Assembly (NCBI GenBank): GCA_025128025.1
Contig: JAHLYR010000018.1
Location: forward strand, 1-64,000
Length of the DNA: 64,000 nucleotides
Reading direction: 5' to 3'
Source: Synechococcus sp. CS-1330
GTDB taxonomy: Bacteria; Cyanobacteriota; Cyanobacteriia; PCC-6307; Cyanobiaceae
In this document: positions 1 through 8,057 of the stretch, piece by piece
Position numbering within the stretch: position 1 is the first letter of the stretch
How the letters are laid out: every line of letters starts with the position of its first letter
Made by a program: the position numbers and the translations under genes
The notes under the pieces: generated by a model
What the model saw: only the letters and a program-made list of their open reading frames with translations
Told to the model about the DNA's origin: nothing
Database searches by the model: none

Positions 1-819
1 AGCCTAAAAAACCAGCCCAAAGTGGCTGAACATGAGACCAAAAGTCCTCAGAAAATGGCCTCAGAGGCAATTCTCGGTCAAAGGCACTCTTTCCTGCTCA
101 CTGCCTCCGCTCAAGCCCCGTTTGTCCAGAGATTCCCTAGTCTCCTTAATGCCACCATCAATGGTAACGACGGCAATGATGCAATCACCGTAAATGCTCT
201 GACGAGCTTCACCAACTCCACTGTTTTCGGTGGCGAAGGTGGCGATAGCATTAACGCGGCCGCCGCTGGTGTTGCCGTTTACCTGAGTGGTGACGAGGGC
301 AATGACACCTTGATTGGTGGCATTGGTAATGACAAAATCAACGGTGGCGACGGCGCTGACCGGATGACTGGGACGGGTCCTGGTGCTGATACTTATCTCT
401 ACACCAGTGTTGCCCAAACCGGCACCGTAGCAACTGGCGTCATTGACGTCATCACTGACTTCACCAGCCTAACTCTTACATTAGCTATCAAAGACACCAT
501 CCAAGGCTTTGGCCTCGCAGGTGTTGCCGGTGCTGGCGGCAATTATCTTGAAGGTAACGGCATCATTGGCACCGCCACCTACGCAACTGCACTCGCAGAA
601 GCAAATGCCGCTTTTGGAGTTGCTGGTGGAAACACTCAGTACTTCCTTGCCGCTTACGGCGCGGGCGCAGCATTTAATGCTGTTCTCTTTATAGACCTTG
701 GCAGCACTGGCACCGCTCAAGGCGCAATTCAGATTGGCAACGCCATCAACCCCCTCGGCACCTTTGCGAGTGCTAATGCTGCTCTGAACTCCTTTGAAGC
801 AGGTAACATCCTCGCCTGA
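1..819 (+). CDS. RTX-type calcium-binding protein, 5' end outside the window
   Basis: The reading frame is open from base 1, so this is probably the 3' part of a longer gene. A GTG at 22 and an ATG at 55 are possible internal starts, but neither has a clear ribosome binding site. Counting from the GTG, glycine/aspartate nonapeptides of the GGxGxDxUx type lie at about residues 48-115 (for example GNDGNDAIT and GGIGNDKI). They are followed by an Ala/Gly-rich tail of about 150 residues. Such repeats fold into a calcium-binding parallel beta roll and are typical of secreted or surface proteins exported by type I secretion. The tail has no catalytic motif that I recognise. The gene ends 24 bases before a strong terminator. 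The RTX assignment is seen directly; export is inferred. Confidence 0.8.
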   Translation, partial: SLKNQPKVAEHETKSPQKMASEAILGQRHSFLLTASAQAPFVQRFPSLLNATINGNDGNDAITVNALTSFTNSTVFGGEGGDSINAAAAGVAVYLSGDEGNDTLIGGIGNDKINGGDGADRMTGTGPGADTYLYTSVAQTGTVATGVIDVITDFTSLTLTLAIKDTIQGFGLAGVAGAGGNYLEGNGIIGTATYATALAEANAAFGVAGGNTQYFLAAYGAGAAFNAVLFIDLGSTGTAQGAIQIGNAINPLGTFASANAALNSFEAGNILA

Positions 820-1200
820 TTCTCCAAATCAAGCGTTCACTTCAACCCCTGCCTTCGGGCAGGGGTTTTTTTTGCCCATAAGAGATCCAACCATCTCCCA
901 GGACCTCCCACTACCTCAAAGGACACCAGGACTCCTACAGTTCCACCGCCCACCTGTTGTGCCAGCGTGGAACCGCTCCAATTGATACTCCCTAAACAAT
1001 CCAGAGGTTAACCGCTCCAAGAACCCAGGAAACTCAATATCATACTTACATTCATAAGACCCAGCATTAAAACAACCAAACCTGTAGCACCCTCTATTCT
1101 CCACCCAGAACAGAGCAGAGCACTTTGAGTTCTTCTTGCTACTTTCGGGTCAAAGAGCAGGTTTAAAGACAATAGTGGAGGAGAGCTCTATCGAGCTTTC
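820..1200. other. Intergenic gap of about 380 bases between convergent RTX genes
   Basis: Apart from the terminator at 844-873 and the hairpin at 1180-1201 I see no gene here. A 62-codon minus-strand frame at 916-1104 resembles nothing I know and has no visible ribosome binding site. The stretch is less GC-rich than the rest of the window, as are the RTX genes on either side of it. Confidence 0.6.
844..873 (+). terminator. Rho-independent terminator after the first RTX gene
   Basis: An 8-base-pair stem (CCCCTGCC / GGCAGGGG) with a TTCG loop is followed at once by eight T residues. It sits 24 bases after the stop codon of the RTX gene. This is the clearest intrinsic terminator in the window. 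Confidence 0.92.
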
Positions 1201-1201
1201 C
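1180..1201 (-). terminator. Hairpin at the 3' end of the second RTX gene
   Basis: Reading the minus strand, GGAAAGCTC and GAGCTCTCC form a nine-position stem with one mismatch around a GATA loop. The stem starts within the TAG stop codon of the RTX gene. No T run follows directly, so it may stabilise the transcript rather than terminate it. Confidence 0.45.
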
Positions 1202-2418
1202 TAAGCGGTGATCCTTGCGAAATCAAAATCTGCGCTTTGAACCCCGGCAAAACGAATCACGGCGTCTGCTGATCCATCGGAATTAGAATCGATGAACAAG
1301 AGACCAACACCAGAATCTGCAGTACTTTGGGTGAAGTAATAGATTACGGTTTCTCCCGCCATCATCGCGTTTGCGGCAGCAAGAGCAGCATCAAAGTCCA
1401 ACTGTGAAGCACTTTCACTGTAATTTGAACTGGTGCCAGCAGTCCCGGTTCGGATGGTGTCTCCTTGGTTACTGCTAAAATCAGCGATCAGGTCAGATAA
1501 TTCAACCTCGATTCCCGTTTGTGTTGGGATAGCTTTAAGAGTGTTGTAGTTGAACTGATCAGCACCCGCGCCACCCCTCATCACATCAACCCCTTCACCA
1601 CCGGTGATGCTATCCCTACCCCTGCCGCCAAATAGCGCATCGTCTCCTTTCCCTCCCCGCAACACATCAGAACCACGGCCTCCAGCCAAAACATCATTTC
1701 CGGATCCGCCATTCAACGTATCGTTTCCGGAATCTCCAAACAGGCGATCGTTGCCACCCAAGCCTTTCAACAGGTCGTTGCCATCGCCTCCACTTAAAGA
1801 ATCATTAGCTTCGGTTCCAACAATGGTATCGGGTCCGGACGTTCCAACGATCCGCACGCCTGTTGAACCTGCAGCCACAGCAGGAGAAGGTGGAGCTGGT
1901 GGGCCAGGTGGGATGATGGAATTAGAAAAATGCGCCTCAAACGCTAAATCTAAATCCAAAAGCTTTTCATCCCTGTCGTCATCATCATCTTCTTGGTAAA
2001 TAAGGGCGCCTTCGGCATAGCTGCTGCCAAGAGTTGCGCCAAACTTATAATCGTCAAGATCGCTCTCGCTGGCTGCCACTAGATACAAGACATAGTGAGC
2101 GCCAGGCGTAAGCCCAGAGACATTAGGCGTCAGATCAACCCGAGTGAACCCGGGAGCATTGACGTTAATGACTGAATTAGATCCCTCCCAAAGGAGCGGG
2201 CCAGTCTCACCCGCTCCTCCCAAAGCATACAAATAAGCTTTATAAGCAAAGTCGCTGTTCTCAGAATCGTCAGACTTAATATAAAAAGAAAAGGAATCTA
2301 GTCGATCAGCTATTGCTGCGAAGGTTTGCCCGATTAAGTCGACGTCGCCATCTGGGGCAAATTTAATGCCCCCCGAAGCGCTGCCTTGCTCTGGATTTTG
2401 AATAGTAAGGACCAACAT
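1201..2418 (-). CDS. RTX-type calcium-binding protein (405 aa)
   Basis: The protein has three parts. Residues 1-140 look like a beta-sandwich domain with alternating hydrophobic strands (for example GAHYVLYLVAA), possibly for adhesion or carbohydrate binding. A very acidic stretch (EDDDDDRDE, about 143-151) and a proline-rich linker (about 169-181) follow. RTX nonapeptides such as GGDGNDLLK, GGSGNDVLA and GGKGDDALF then run from about 192 to 289, ahead of a C-terminal domain of about 115 residues that often follows RTX blocks in cyanobacterial surface proteins. There is no classical N-terminal signal peptide, which fits type I secretion through the C-terminus. The ATG at 2418 is the first plausible start. 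Calcium binding is a family inference; the biological role is unknown. Confidence 0.85.
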   Translation of the reverse strand: MLVLTIQNPEQGSASGGIKFAPDGDVDLIGQTFAAIADRLDSFSFYIKSDDSENSDFAYKAYLYALGGAGETGPLLWEGSNSVINVNAPGFTRVDLTPNVSGLTPGAHYVLYLVAASESDLDDYKFGATLGSSYAEGALIYQEDDDDDRDEKLLDLDLAFEAHFSNSIIPPGPPAPPSPAVAAGSTGVRIVGTSGPDTIVGTEANDSLSGGDGNDLLKGLGGNDRLFGDSGNDTLNGGSGNDVLAGGRGSDVLRGGKGDDALFGGRGRDSITGGEGVDVMRGGAGADQFNYNTLKAIPTQTGIEVELSDLIADFSSNQGDTIRTGTAGTSSNYSESASQLDFDAALAAANAMMAGETVIYYFTQSTADSGVGLLFIDSNSDGSADAVIRFAGVQSADFDFARITA

Positions 2419-2637
2419 TTTCTTGGAATCGCAGGAATAAATACTTAAAAACTACGAACCGTGCTTCAGATTGATCGCGAGACTTTTGAAAGCTTCGTTA
2501 ATTGAGCCGGACTCACCTTGAGGCCAGCCCAATAAAGTTGTTTACGACAGTAGAGGCGATGCATAGCCTAATTCCTCTAAATACATACGAATACTACCAC
2601 TTCCACCACGCCGCTTCCGCGTTGAATGATGGGAGCC

Positions 2638-3558
2638 CTACTGCCCCATGGCGGGGTCTGGAAGCCTCTGGGGCAGCTCACTCAACAGCCGTAGAAAGGA
2701 TGGGTTGCCGTGTTCCAGCGTGAGGAAGTCGCGGCAGGCCCAGCTCGGTTTGAGCACGGGGAAGTGCCCCAACACTGTGCCGGTTGCAGCAGTCTCCAAG
2801 GGCCCCACGAATTGGGCTGGCGGCCACTGGGCGCTGCGCAGCTGCTCTAGTTGAGGCCCACTCAGGCAGAAGCTGCCGGAGTGGGGGTTGGAGGTCTGCA
2901 CAAAGCCGAGTTCCTGGCCGTCCCAAAAGCGGCCATTTGCAACCACATCTTCATCGCTGGCCCACACCGGCTCGGCCTGGTCCTCCGGCTTGATCGGCCC
3001 ATCGACAAAAAAACGTTGGGGGGCATTGGCAACCGTTTGCTCGCAGCGGTGGGGCATCAATACAAAGCGGTGCTCCGTGCGTTGGCTAAACCAGGCCAAT
3101 TTGTCGGCATAGCGGTGATCCTGGATCACCAGATCGTCCTCCAAATAGAGGCTGAGATCAGCGGGGCAGTCCATGTCAAGCAACTGGCGCACGGCCGCCA
3201 ATGGCAGCTGACGCGGATCCTCCAGCGCTAGCTGATGCAGCTGCAGCCGCGGCCCAAACAGCTCCACCACCTCCTGCAACCAATCCTCGCCGCACACAAA
3301 CAGGTGCAGCTCCACCTGCAGCGCCGGCAGGCCCGCCAAAGCCGATGCTGGCGTGGGTTCCAGATGCCGTTCGGCAATGTTGAGGATCCAGTCGTGGCTG
3401 GCACGGTTTAGCCCAAGCACGCCGCCGAGGCAGCGAGCCAGCGCCAGGCTGCGGGCCAGTCGATTGCCGCTTCGCCCGGAGCCATAACCACCACTGGACT
3501 CGCTGGCCCCCTCGCGAAAGAAGTGGGGAATCACCACCCGCAGCCGCAGCGGTTCAGC
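2638..3558 (-). CDS. Uncharacterised glycosyltransferase-like protein
   Basis: I do not recognise a named family. The frame is open to 3600, but I prefer the ATG at 3558 because the protein then begins MAEPLRLRVVIPHFF, a beta strand followed by a loop. That pattern is common at the start of GT-A-type enzymes acting on nucleotide sugars. A hydrophobic strand ending in an acidic triplet (SLYLEDDLVI, near residue 140) could serve as a metal-binding DXD-like site. A second conserved-looking block around GFVQTSNPHSGSF could bind acceptor. No signal peptide or membrane segment is visible, so it is probably cytoplasmic. It is divergent from the GT4 gene 44 bases away and belongs to the glycan region by position. 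The function is an inference from fold-like features and neighbours. Confidence 0.6.
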   Translation of the reverse strand, partial: AEPLRLRVVIPHFFREGASESSGGYGSGRSGNRLARSLALARCLGGVLGLNRASHDWILNIAERHLEPTPASALAGLPALQVELHLFVCGEDWLQEVVELFGPRLQLHQLALEDPRQLPLAAVRQLLDMDCPADLSLYLEDDLVIQDHRYADKLAWFSQRTEHRFVLMPHRCEQTVANAPQRFFVDGPIKPEDQAEPVWASDEDVVANGRFWDGQELGFVQTSNPHSGSFCLSGPQLEQLRSAQWPPAQFVGPLETAATGTVLGHFPVLKPSWACRDFLTLEHGNPSFLRLLSELPQRLPDPAMGQ

Positions 3559-3602
3559 CATGGGGCTCCTGAAGCAAGCCTCCATAATCACCTCCAACAA
3601 GA

Positions 3603-4856
3603 ATGCTGGCCGTGCAGCTGCTGTTCGTTCACCAAGGCTTTCCGGGGCAGTACATCCACATCCTCCGGGCCCTCAGTGCCCAGGGCGGCCACCAGCTGGT
3701 GGGCTTAGGCATCGAGCCGGCGGCCGAAAACTTACCGGCCGGCGTGCAGTACTTCCGCTACGGCATTTCCCGTGGCAACGAACCCGGCCTGCACCCCTGG
3801 GTTCAGGATATCGAAACCAAGGTGATCCGCGCCGAAGGCTGTGCCCGCGCTGCCCATGCTCTCAAGGAGAAGGGCTTCAGGCCCGATTTGATCTGCGGCC
3901 ACCCCGGCTGGGGCGAGCTGCTGTTTCTTACCGATGTGTGGCCCGGCGTGCCGCTGCTCACCTACCAGGAATTCTTCTACAACCCCCGTGGCTTCGATTA
4001 CGACTTCGATCCCGAGCTGCAGGGCGATCCCGACTGGGCCGGCTGCGCCCGCATTCGCATGAAAACCGCCAACCAGCTCCTCAATCTGGAGGCCAGCAGC
4101 TGGAGTGTCACCGCCACCGCATTTCAGCGCAGCAGCTTTCCTGCTGCCTGGCAGCAGCAGATCAGCGTCATTCACGACGGCATCGACACCGCCAAGGCCT
4201 GTCCCAACCCGTCGCCCGAAGCCGTGACCCTGGCCGATGGCACGGTGCTCACACCCGGCGAGCCGATCGTCACCTTTGTGAACCGCCGCCTGGAGCCCTA
4301 TCGCGGCTGCCACACGATGCTGCGGGCGATTCCCGAGCTGCAGCGGCTGGCACCAGAAGCCCAGCTCTTGATCGTGGGCGAAACCTCCGGTGTGAGCTAC
4401 GGCGCCGTGTGCCCCGAGGGTGAGTGGAAGGATCAGTTTCTGGCCGAAATCGAGGGCCAGTACGACCCCAGCCGGGTGCACTTCGCCGGCAAGGTGCCCT
4501 ACGAGCAGTTCATCACGATCCTGCAGCTCTCCCAGGCGCACGTGTATCTCACCTATCCCTTTGTGCTCAGTTGGAGCTTGCTTGAGGCGATGGGCTGCGG
4601 CTGCGCCGTGGTGGGCTCCGCCACCGCACCGGTGCAGGAGGTGATCGAGCATGGCCGCAACGGCCTGCTGGTGGATTTCTTCTCTCCCAGTGCCCTAGCC
4701 GCCGCCATTGCCGAATTGCTGCAGGATCGCCCCCTTGCCCAGCGGCTCGGCGAGGCGGCCCGAACCACAGTGCTTCAGGACTTCAACCTGGCTAGCTGCG
4801 TGCAGCGGCAGCTGGCCTTGATGGATCTGGTGGCCTCTGGGGCGATCGGCGGCTGA
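3603..4856 (+). CDS. GT4 family glycosyltransferase
   Basis: A GT-B-type retaining glycosyltransferase of 417 residues, expected to transfer a sugar from a nucleotide sugar to a growing glycan in the cytoplasm. The N-terminal domain starts with a strand and a glycine loop ([10 protein letters not shown]). The C-terminal donor domain begins near residue 215 with [15 protein letters not shown] and includes [20 protein letters not shown] and [17 protein letters not shown]. The usual EX7E pair keeps only its second glutamate (in LLEAMGCG); the first position is a phenylalanine, so donor recognition may differ from that of textbook GT4 enzymes. It is a single gene between minus-strand neighbours and ends 11 bases before the converging GT32-like gene. 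Family assignment is firm; substrate is unknown. Confidence 0.88.
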   Translation: MLAVQLLFVHQGFPGQYIHILRALSAQGGHQLVGLGIEPAAENLPAGVQYFRYGISRGNEPGLHPWVQDIETKVIRAEGCARAAHALKEKGFRPDLICGHPGWGELLFLTDVWPGVPLLTYQEFFYNPRGFDYDFDPELQGDPDWAGCARIRMKTANQLLNLEASSWSVTATAFQRSSFPAAWQQQISVIHDGIDTAKACPNPSPEAVTLADGTVLTPGEPIVTFVNRRLEPYRGCHTMLRAIPELQRLAPEAQLLIVGETSGVSYGAVCPEGEWKDQFLAEIEGQYDPSRVHFAGKVPYEQFITILQLSQAHVYLTYPFVLSWSLLEAMGCGCAVVGSATAPVQEVIEHGRNGLLVDFFSPSALAAAIAELLQDRPLAQRLGEAARTTVLQDFNLASCVQRQLALMDLVASGAIGG

Positions 4857-4867
4857 AGCGGGGGGGT

Positions 4868-5623
4868 TCAGCCGTACACCTGACGAGCTGCCCACAGGTC
4901 TGCGTAGTTGTTGGTGCCTTCGCTGCGGCCAAACAGCACTTCCCCCGGCGCCATCCAGCCCTTTTTGAATAGGGCCAGGATCTGGCCATCCGGCAGCACA
5001 AACGACAGGTTCCGGCGGAGGTGCTGGGGGGTGAGCGCGATCAAATGGCCGCACACATGCCTGGGGCTGCGCTGTTGGGCGGCAATTGCCGAGCCCAGCA
5101 CCGTGGGTCCGGTAGGGCAATAGATCGAGGTGCCGTAATACTCCTGCTGGCAATGGCGCAGCACGGTATCGATCGCCAACTGCAGCACTGGATGCTGGGG
5201 TGTGGCGTACAGCAACGAGTTCGACACATCAAACAAACTCCGCCCCGGCACCACGCCATCGCCGAGGTCAAAGAAATACACCAGCTCCACATCAGCGAGA
5301 ATCGGGCCCACCGGCTGGCGCATCAGGATGCTGATATCGGCATACCAGCCGCCCAACGCATAGAGCAAGCAATAGCGGCCCAAGTCCGCCTTGTAGGCGT
5401 AGGGCCTCAGCTTGTCGTATGCAGCCAGCACTTCGCCACAAAAGTGCTGTTCGATGAAAGCCCGCAGGCTTTCGCCGTTGTGGCGCACATAGTTGTAGGC
5501 GCCAAAGCACTGCTGCACTGAGGCAATGGCCGGCGCCAGCAGCTCTGGCGGTTCGGCATTGGTTTCGGAGATGAAGATCTGGAACACCGATCCCGCCGGC
5601 GCCGGAGTTGTGTTGGTGCTCAT
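4868..5623 (-). CDS. GT32-like (DXD sugar-binding) glycosyltransferase
   Basis: The protein (251 aa) carries the signature of the Gly_transf_sug/OCH1-like family: KADLGRYCLLYALGG followed by WYADIS, at residues 78-98. In most members the last block reads Y-x-D-x-D and binds the metal and nucleotide sugar. Here the second aspartate is replaced (ADIS), so activity or metal use may be altered. The rest fits the family, including an aromatic strand (VELVYFFD) and late Trp/Gly elements. It starts 3 bases after the stop of the sulfotransferase gene upstream on the same strand, so the two are surely co-transcribed. This suggests that one adds a sugar and the other sulfates the same glycan. Confidence 0.8.
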   Translation of the reverse strand: MSTNTTPAPAGSVFQIFISETNAEPPELLAPAIASVQQCFGAYNYVRHNGESLRAFIEQHFCGEVLAAYDKLRPYAYKADLGRYCLLYALGGWYADISILMRQPVGPILADVELVYFFDLGDGVVPGRSLFDVSNSLLYATPQHPVLQLAIDTVLRHCQQEYYGTSIYCPTGPTVLGSAIAAQQRSPRHVCGHLIALTPQHLRRNLSFVLPDGQILALFKKGWMAPGEVLFGRSEGTNNYADLWAARQVYG

Positions 5624-5626
5624 GGG

Positions 5627-6379
5627 TCAGGGCCAGGTGATGCCGTAGCGGCTCTCCACCCAGCCGTAGGTGGGCTGCAGCTGCTCCCGCAACGCCTGCC
5701 GCAGCATCTGCGGCACCTTTGCCGCCTCGCCGTGGCCGGCATTGGCCGGCTGGGCCAGCGGCGGCAGCGGCAGCGGCTCCAGCTCCAGAAACGTGAGCAC
5801 CTGCCCCCACACCCGCACGGGCTGGGCAAAAAGATCCTCGCTGCGCAGCACCAGCAGCTGCTCGGCGGGGAACAGGGCCTCGAAACGCGGCAGCTGTTGC
5901 TCGTAACGGCTACGAGCCAGGTAGCTGTGCTCCTGATGGCTGCGGTGGCAGCCATCAGCCGCGGCCAGCAGCGCCTCAGCCCCTGCCAGCCGCTGCGGTT
6001 CCGCCGCCAGGGCAGGCTCGAGCTCCAGCGGTTCCATGCCCAGGCGCCGCGAATGGAAATACTGCGACAACGCCCGCTCCACCGGATCGCGCAGCAGCAC
6101 AATCAGGCGCGCCTGGGGCAGCAGGGCCTGGATACGGGCCGGCGCCGCTGGGTGAAACAGGTAGTAGGGCGTGATCTCGCCACAGCGCTGGCCTGCCGCA
6201 GCACCGGCAAATTGCTGGCGATACCAAGCTTCCCCTTGGTTGTAGTGAAGGCTGAAGTAGTGCAACTCCTTGGCTGGCGGCAGAAAGGCTCCGGGGTGGT
6301 GCTCCAGCAGCCGCTGCAGGCTGGTGGTGCCGCCCTTTTGCACGCCTATGCCTAAAAAGTCTGGTAACCGACTGGTCAA
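5627..6379 (-). CDS. Sulfotransferase (PAPS-dependent, heparan-sulfate type)
   Basis: A 250-residue sulfotransferase that should move sulfate from PAPS to a sugar hydroxyl. The 5'-phosphosulfate loop is QKGGTTS at residues 14-20. The 3'-phosphate site is RDPVERALSQYFH starting at residue 97, with the expected Arg97 and Ser105. The region around residue 68 (GEITPYYLFHP) matches the substrate strand of bacterial NodH/heparan-type enzymes. The start used is a TTG at 6379; an in-frame stop lies not far upstream and there is no ATG, and any start more than a few codons later would remove the PAPS loop. It is the first gene of a pair with the GT32-like gene. The substrate is probably a surface polysaccharide (inference). 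Confidence 0.87.
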   Translation of the reverse strand: MTSRLPDFLGIGVQKGGTTSLQRLLEHHPGAFLPPAKELHYFSLHYNQGEAWYRQQFAGAAAGQRCGEITPYYLFHPAAPARIQALLPQARLIVLLRDPVERALSQYFHSRRLGMEPLELEPALAAEPQRLAGAEALLAAADGCHRSHQEHSYLARSRYEQQLPRFEALFPAEQLLVLRSEDLFAQPVRVWGQVLTFLELEPLPLPPLAQPANAGHGEAAKVPQMLRQALREQLQPTYGWVESRYGITWP

Positions 6380-6532
6380 AGAACCCGAGGTGCCGAGAGA
6401 CTAATCGTATGAAAAGACAGGATTTAAACTAATTCGGATAATCCGGAAATAAAGTTGATTCCATAGGTGAGCTCGGGGCAGCTCCCCGCTCGAGGCCACC
6501 GCGCGCCAGAGCCAGGAAACCCGTTTAAGCAG

Positions 6533-7417
6533 ATGGCAGCCACTATCTATCTCCACTGGGCCGCCACCCCCTACAGCTGGGTGCGCAGCGGGCTCTACCA
6601 CTCGATCATCAGCGGCAGCGGCGTGGTGCATCGGCTGCATAGCTATGCGGTGGATTTGCCCGCCCACACCTGGCGGCGCAACAGCAACTCCATTGCGCTC
6701 AGTTGCGCCTGCATGGGTGGCCGCCCCGATCCCTGGAGCATCCCGCCAACGCCCGCGCAGCTGGAAGCCCTCTGCCAGGAGGCGGCGGCGGTGGCCCGCA
6801 GCTGGGGCTGGGATGCCGAGGCGATCACCATCCAGCGGCTGATGAGCCACGCCGAAGCGGCCGCCAACCGCGATGGCCGCCAGCCCCACGACAACTACGG
6901 GCCGGTAATCTGGGGTGGCACCGGCGAACGCTGGGATCTGCTCCAACTTGAGAAGGGCGGCCCACCCACCGGCGGTGAGCAGTTGCGCCAGCGGGTCCGC
7001 CAGATTTTGCGCGGCGATCAGAGCCCGGCCCCGCAGCCCCTGCTCTTCCTGCAGGCCAGCACGATCGAGGCTCGCGGCGAACCCCTGGCCACCCAACTCG
7101 ACGAACACGGCAGCAGCTGGACTTTGGCAGCGGATCTTCTCGACCGCTACGGGCTGCCGTTTGAGTGGGACGCCACGCGCCGCCGCATCCTGGTGGGCGC
7201 CCTCGATGTAGTGCCCCTCTACCGGGAGGACGGGGTGCAGGCCTCGGTGGGCTGGCCACTGGTGGAGCTCACCCTCCAGCAGGCCCTGGCGCCGGTGATC
7301 CTCACTGGAATCCTCAGGGAAGGACGGGCCTGGTGCCGGGTGCTCGAGTTTGCCGAAGAATTCGGCATCAGCGCGCAATTCGAGCCCTTCGCCCTCGGAG
7401 AGCGCCGCGGCGGCTAG
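6533..7417 (+). CDS. N-acetylmuramoyl-L-alanine amidase-like protein with C-terminal extra domain
   Basis: Residues 1-160 look like an amidase_2/peptidoglycan-recognition zinc domain: HWAAT with His8, SNSIALSC at 51-58, MSHAEAA with His106, and a WDL with Asp135. In the family the two His and the Asp bind zinc, and the enzyme cuts the bond between muramic acid and the stem peptide. A second part (about 168-294) contains AADLLDRYGLPFEWD and later RAWCRVLEFAEEFGISAQFE, two copies of a pattern like the copper-amine-oxidase N-terminal repeat, often a wall- or ligand-binding element. No signal peptide is visible. The ATG at 6533 is preferred over a GTG at 6467 because it precedes the first strand. 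It is unusual to find it among sulfotransferase genes. Confidence 0.75.
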   Translation: MAATIYLHWAATPYSWVRSGLYHSIISGSGVVHRLHSYAVDLPAHTWRRNSNSIALSCACMGGRPDPWSIPPTPAQLEALCQEAAAVARSWGWDAEAITIQRLMSHAEAAANRDGRQPHDNYGPVIWGGTGERWDLLQLEKGGPPTGGEQLRQRVRQILRGDQSPAPQPLLFLQASTIEARGEPLATQLDEHGSSWTLAADLLDRYGLPFEWDATRRRILVGALDVVPLYREDGVQASVGWPLVELTLQQALAPVILTGILREGRAWCRVLEFAEEFGISAQFEPFALGERRGG

Positions 7418-7469
7418 CCCCATCCAGGCGGCCCCCATAAACTGCTGCAGAGAGCTGTTGCACAGGGCC

Positions 7470-8057
7470 TTGATCGTTGGCGACACCTTTATCTGGCTGC
7501 ACCTGCCCAAAACCGGCGGCACCTCGATAAATCGCCTGTTTAGCGAGCGGGCCTTGCCAGGAGTGGCCGTGGATCCCGACCACACCCCCCAGAAACACGA
7601 TTCGGTGGCGCTGCGGGAAAGCCGGGGCAACTGGCGAGCCAGCAAGCGCCGCCGCTTCATCACCGCCCGGCGGCTCGAACAATGGCTGATCAGCGACTGG
7701 CAACACAAGCGCCGCCATATGAACCTGCCCGATCTCGATTTCGAGCCCGTGCGCAGCGGTCTCTACTACTCCCAGCGCCTGGGCGGCACCTGGGTGGCCG
7801 CCGACTGGTGGCTGCACTATTTCGAAGTGGATGAGCACGTCACTGCCCTGCGGCTGGAGCACCTCGCCACCGATCTGAACAGCCAGCTACTGCCCATGCT
7901 CCCCGCCGGTACCGCGCCCTTCAGCGCCCTGCCCCGCGAGAACGCCAAGCCCAGCGAACAGAGCAGCGCCAACCCCTTTTCAGCGCAGGATCGGCAGCGC
8001 ATCACCGCCGCCAACCCACGCTGGAGCGCCTGGCAGCAGCAGGTCTACGGCGCATGA
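7470..8057 (+). CDS. Short sulfotransferase-like protein
   Basis: The N-terminus carries a PAPS-binding loop, HLPKTGGTSINRLF (loop at residues 12-19 from the TTG at 7470), typical of the sulfotransferase_2 and related families. The middle is short and basic (for example ASKRRRFITARRLEQW), and a later segment (GGTWVAADWWLHYFEV, then VTALRLEHLATDL) matches the part of such enzymes that closes over the substrate. The 3'-phosphate motif R-x-P-x-x-R-x-x-S is not obvious. The upstream frame is open to an ATG at 7350, but that would overlap the amidase by 68 bases, so I prefer the TTG. The stop overlaps the next start as ATGA, which implies translational coupling to the sulfotransferase-GT2 fusion. 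It could be an inactive partner of that protein. Confidence 0.7.
   Translation: MIVGDTFIWLHLPKTGGTSINRLFSERALPGVAVDPDHTPQKHDSVALRESRGNWRASKRRRFITARRLEQWLISDWQHKRRHMNLPDLDFEPVRSGLYYSQRLGGTWVAADWWLHYFEVDEHVTALRLEHLATDLNSQLLPMLPAGTAPFSALPRENAKPSEQSSANPFSAQDRQRITAANPRWSAWQQQVYGA

Noticed and set aside
1590-1840. Regular short repeats that might suggest a CRISPR array
   Set aside because: They are imperfect 27-base RTX codon repeats in frame with the gene, with no unique spacers.
3732-4652. 306-codon minus-strand frame
   Set aside because: Antisense of the GT4 gene, with no domain of its own.
6401-7708. 435-codon minus-strand open frame
   Set aside because: It is the antisense of the amidase and sulfotransferase genes, whose motifs are recognisable on the plus strand; the frame is open only because of high GC.
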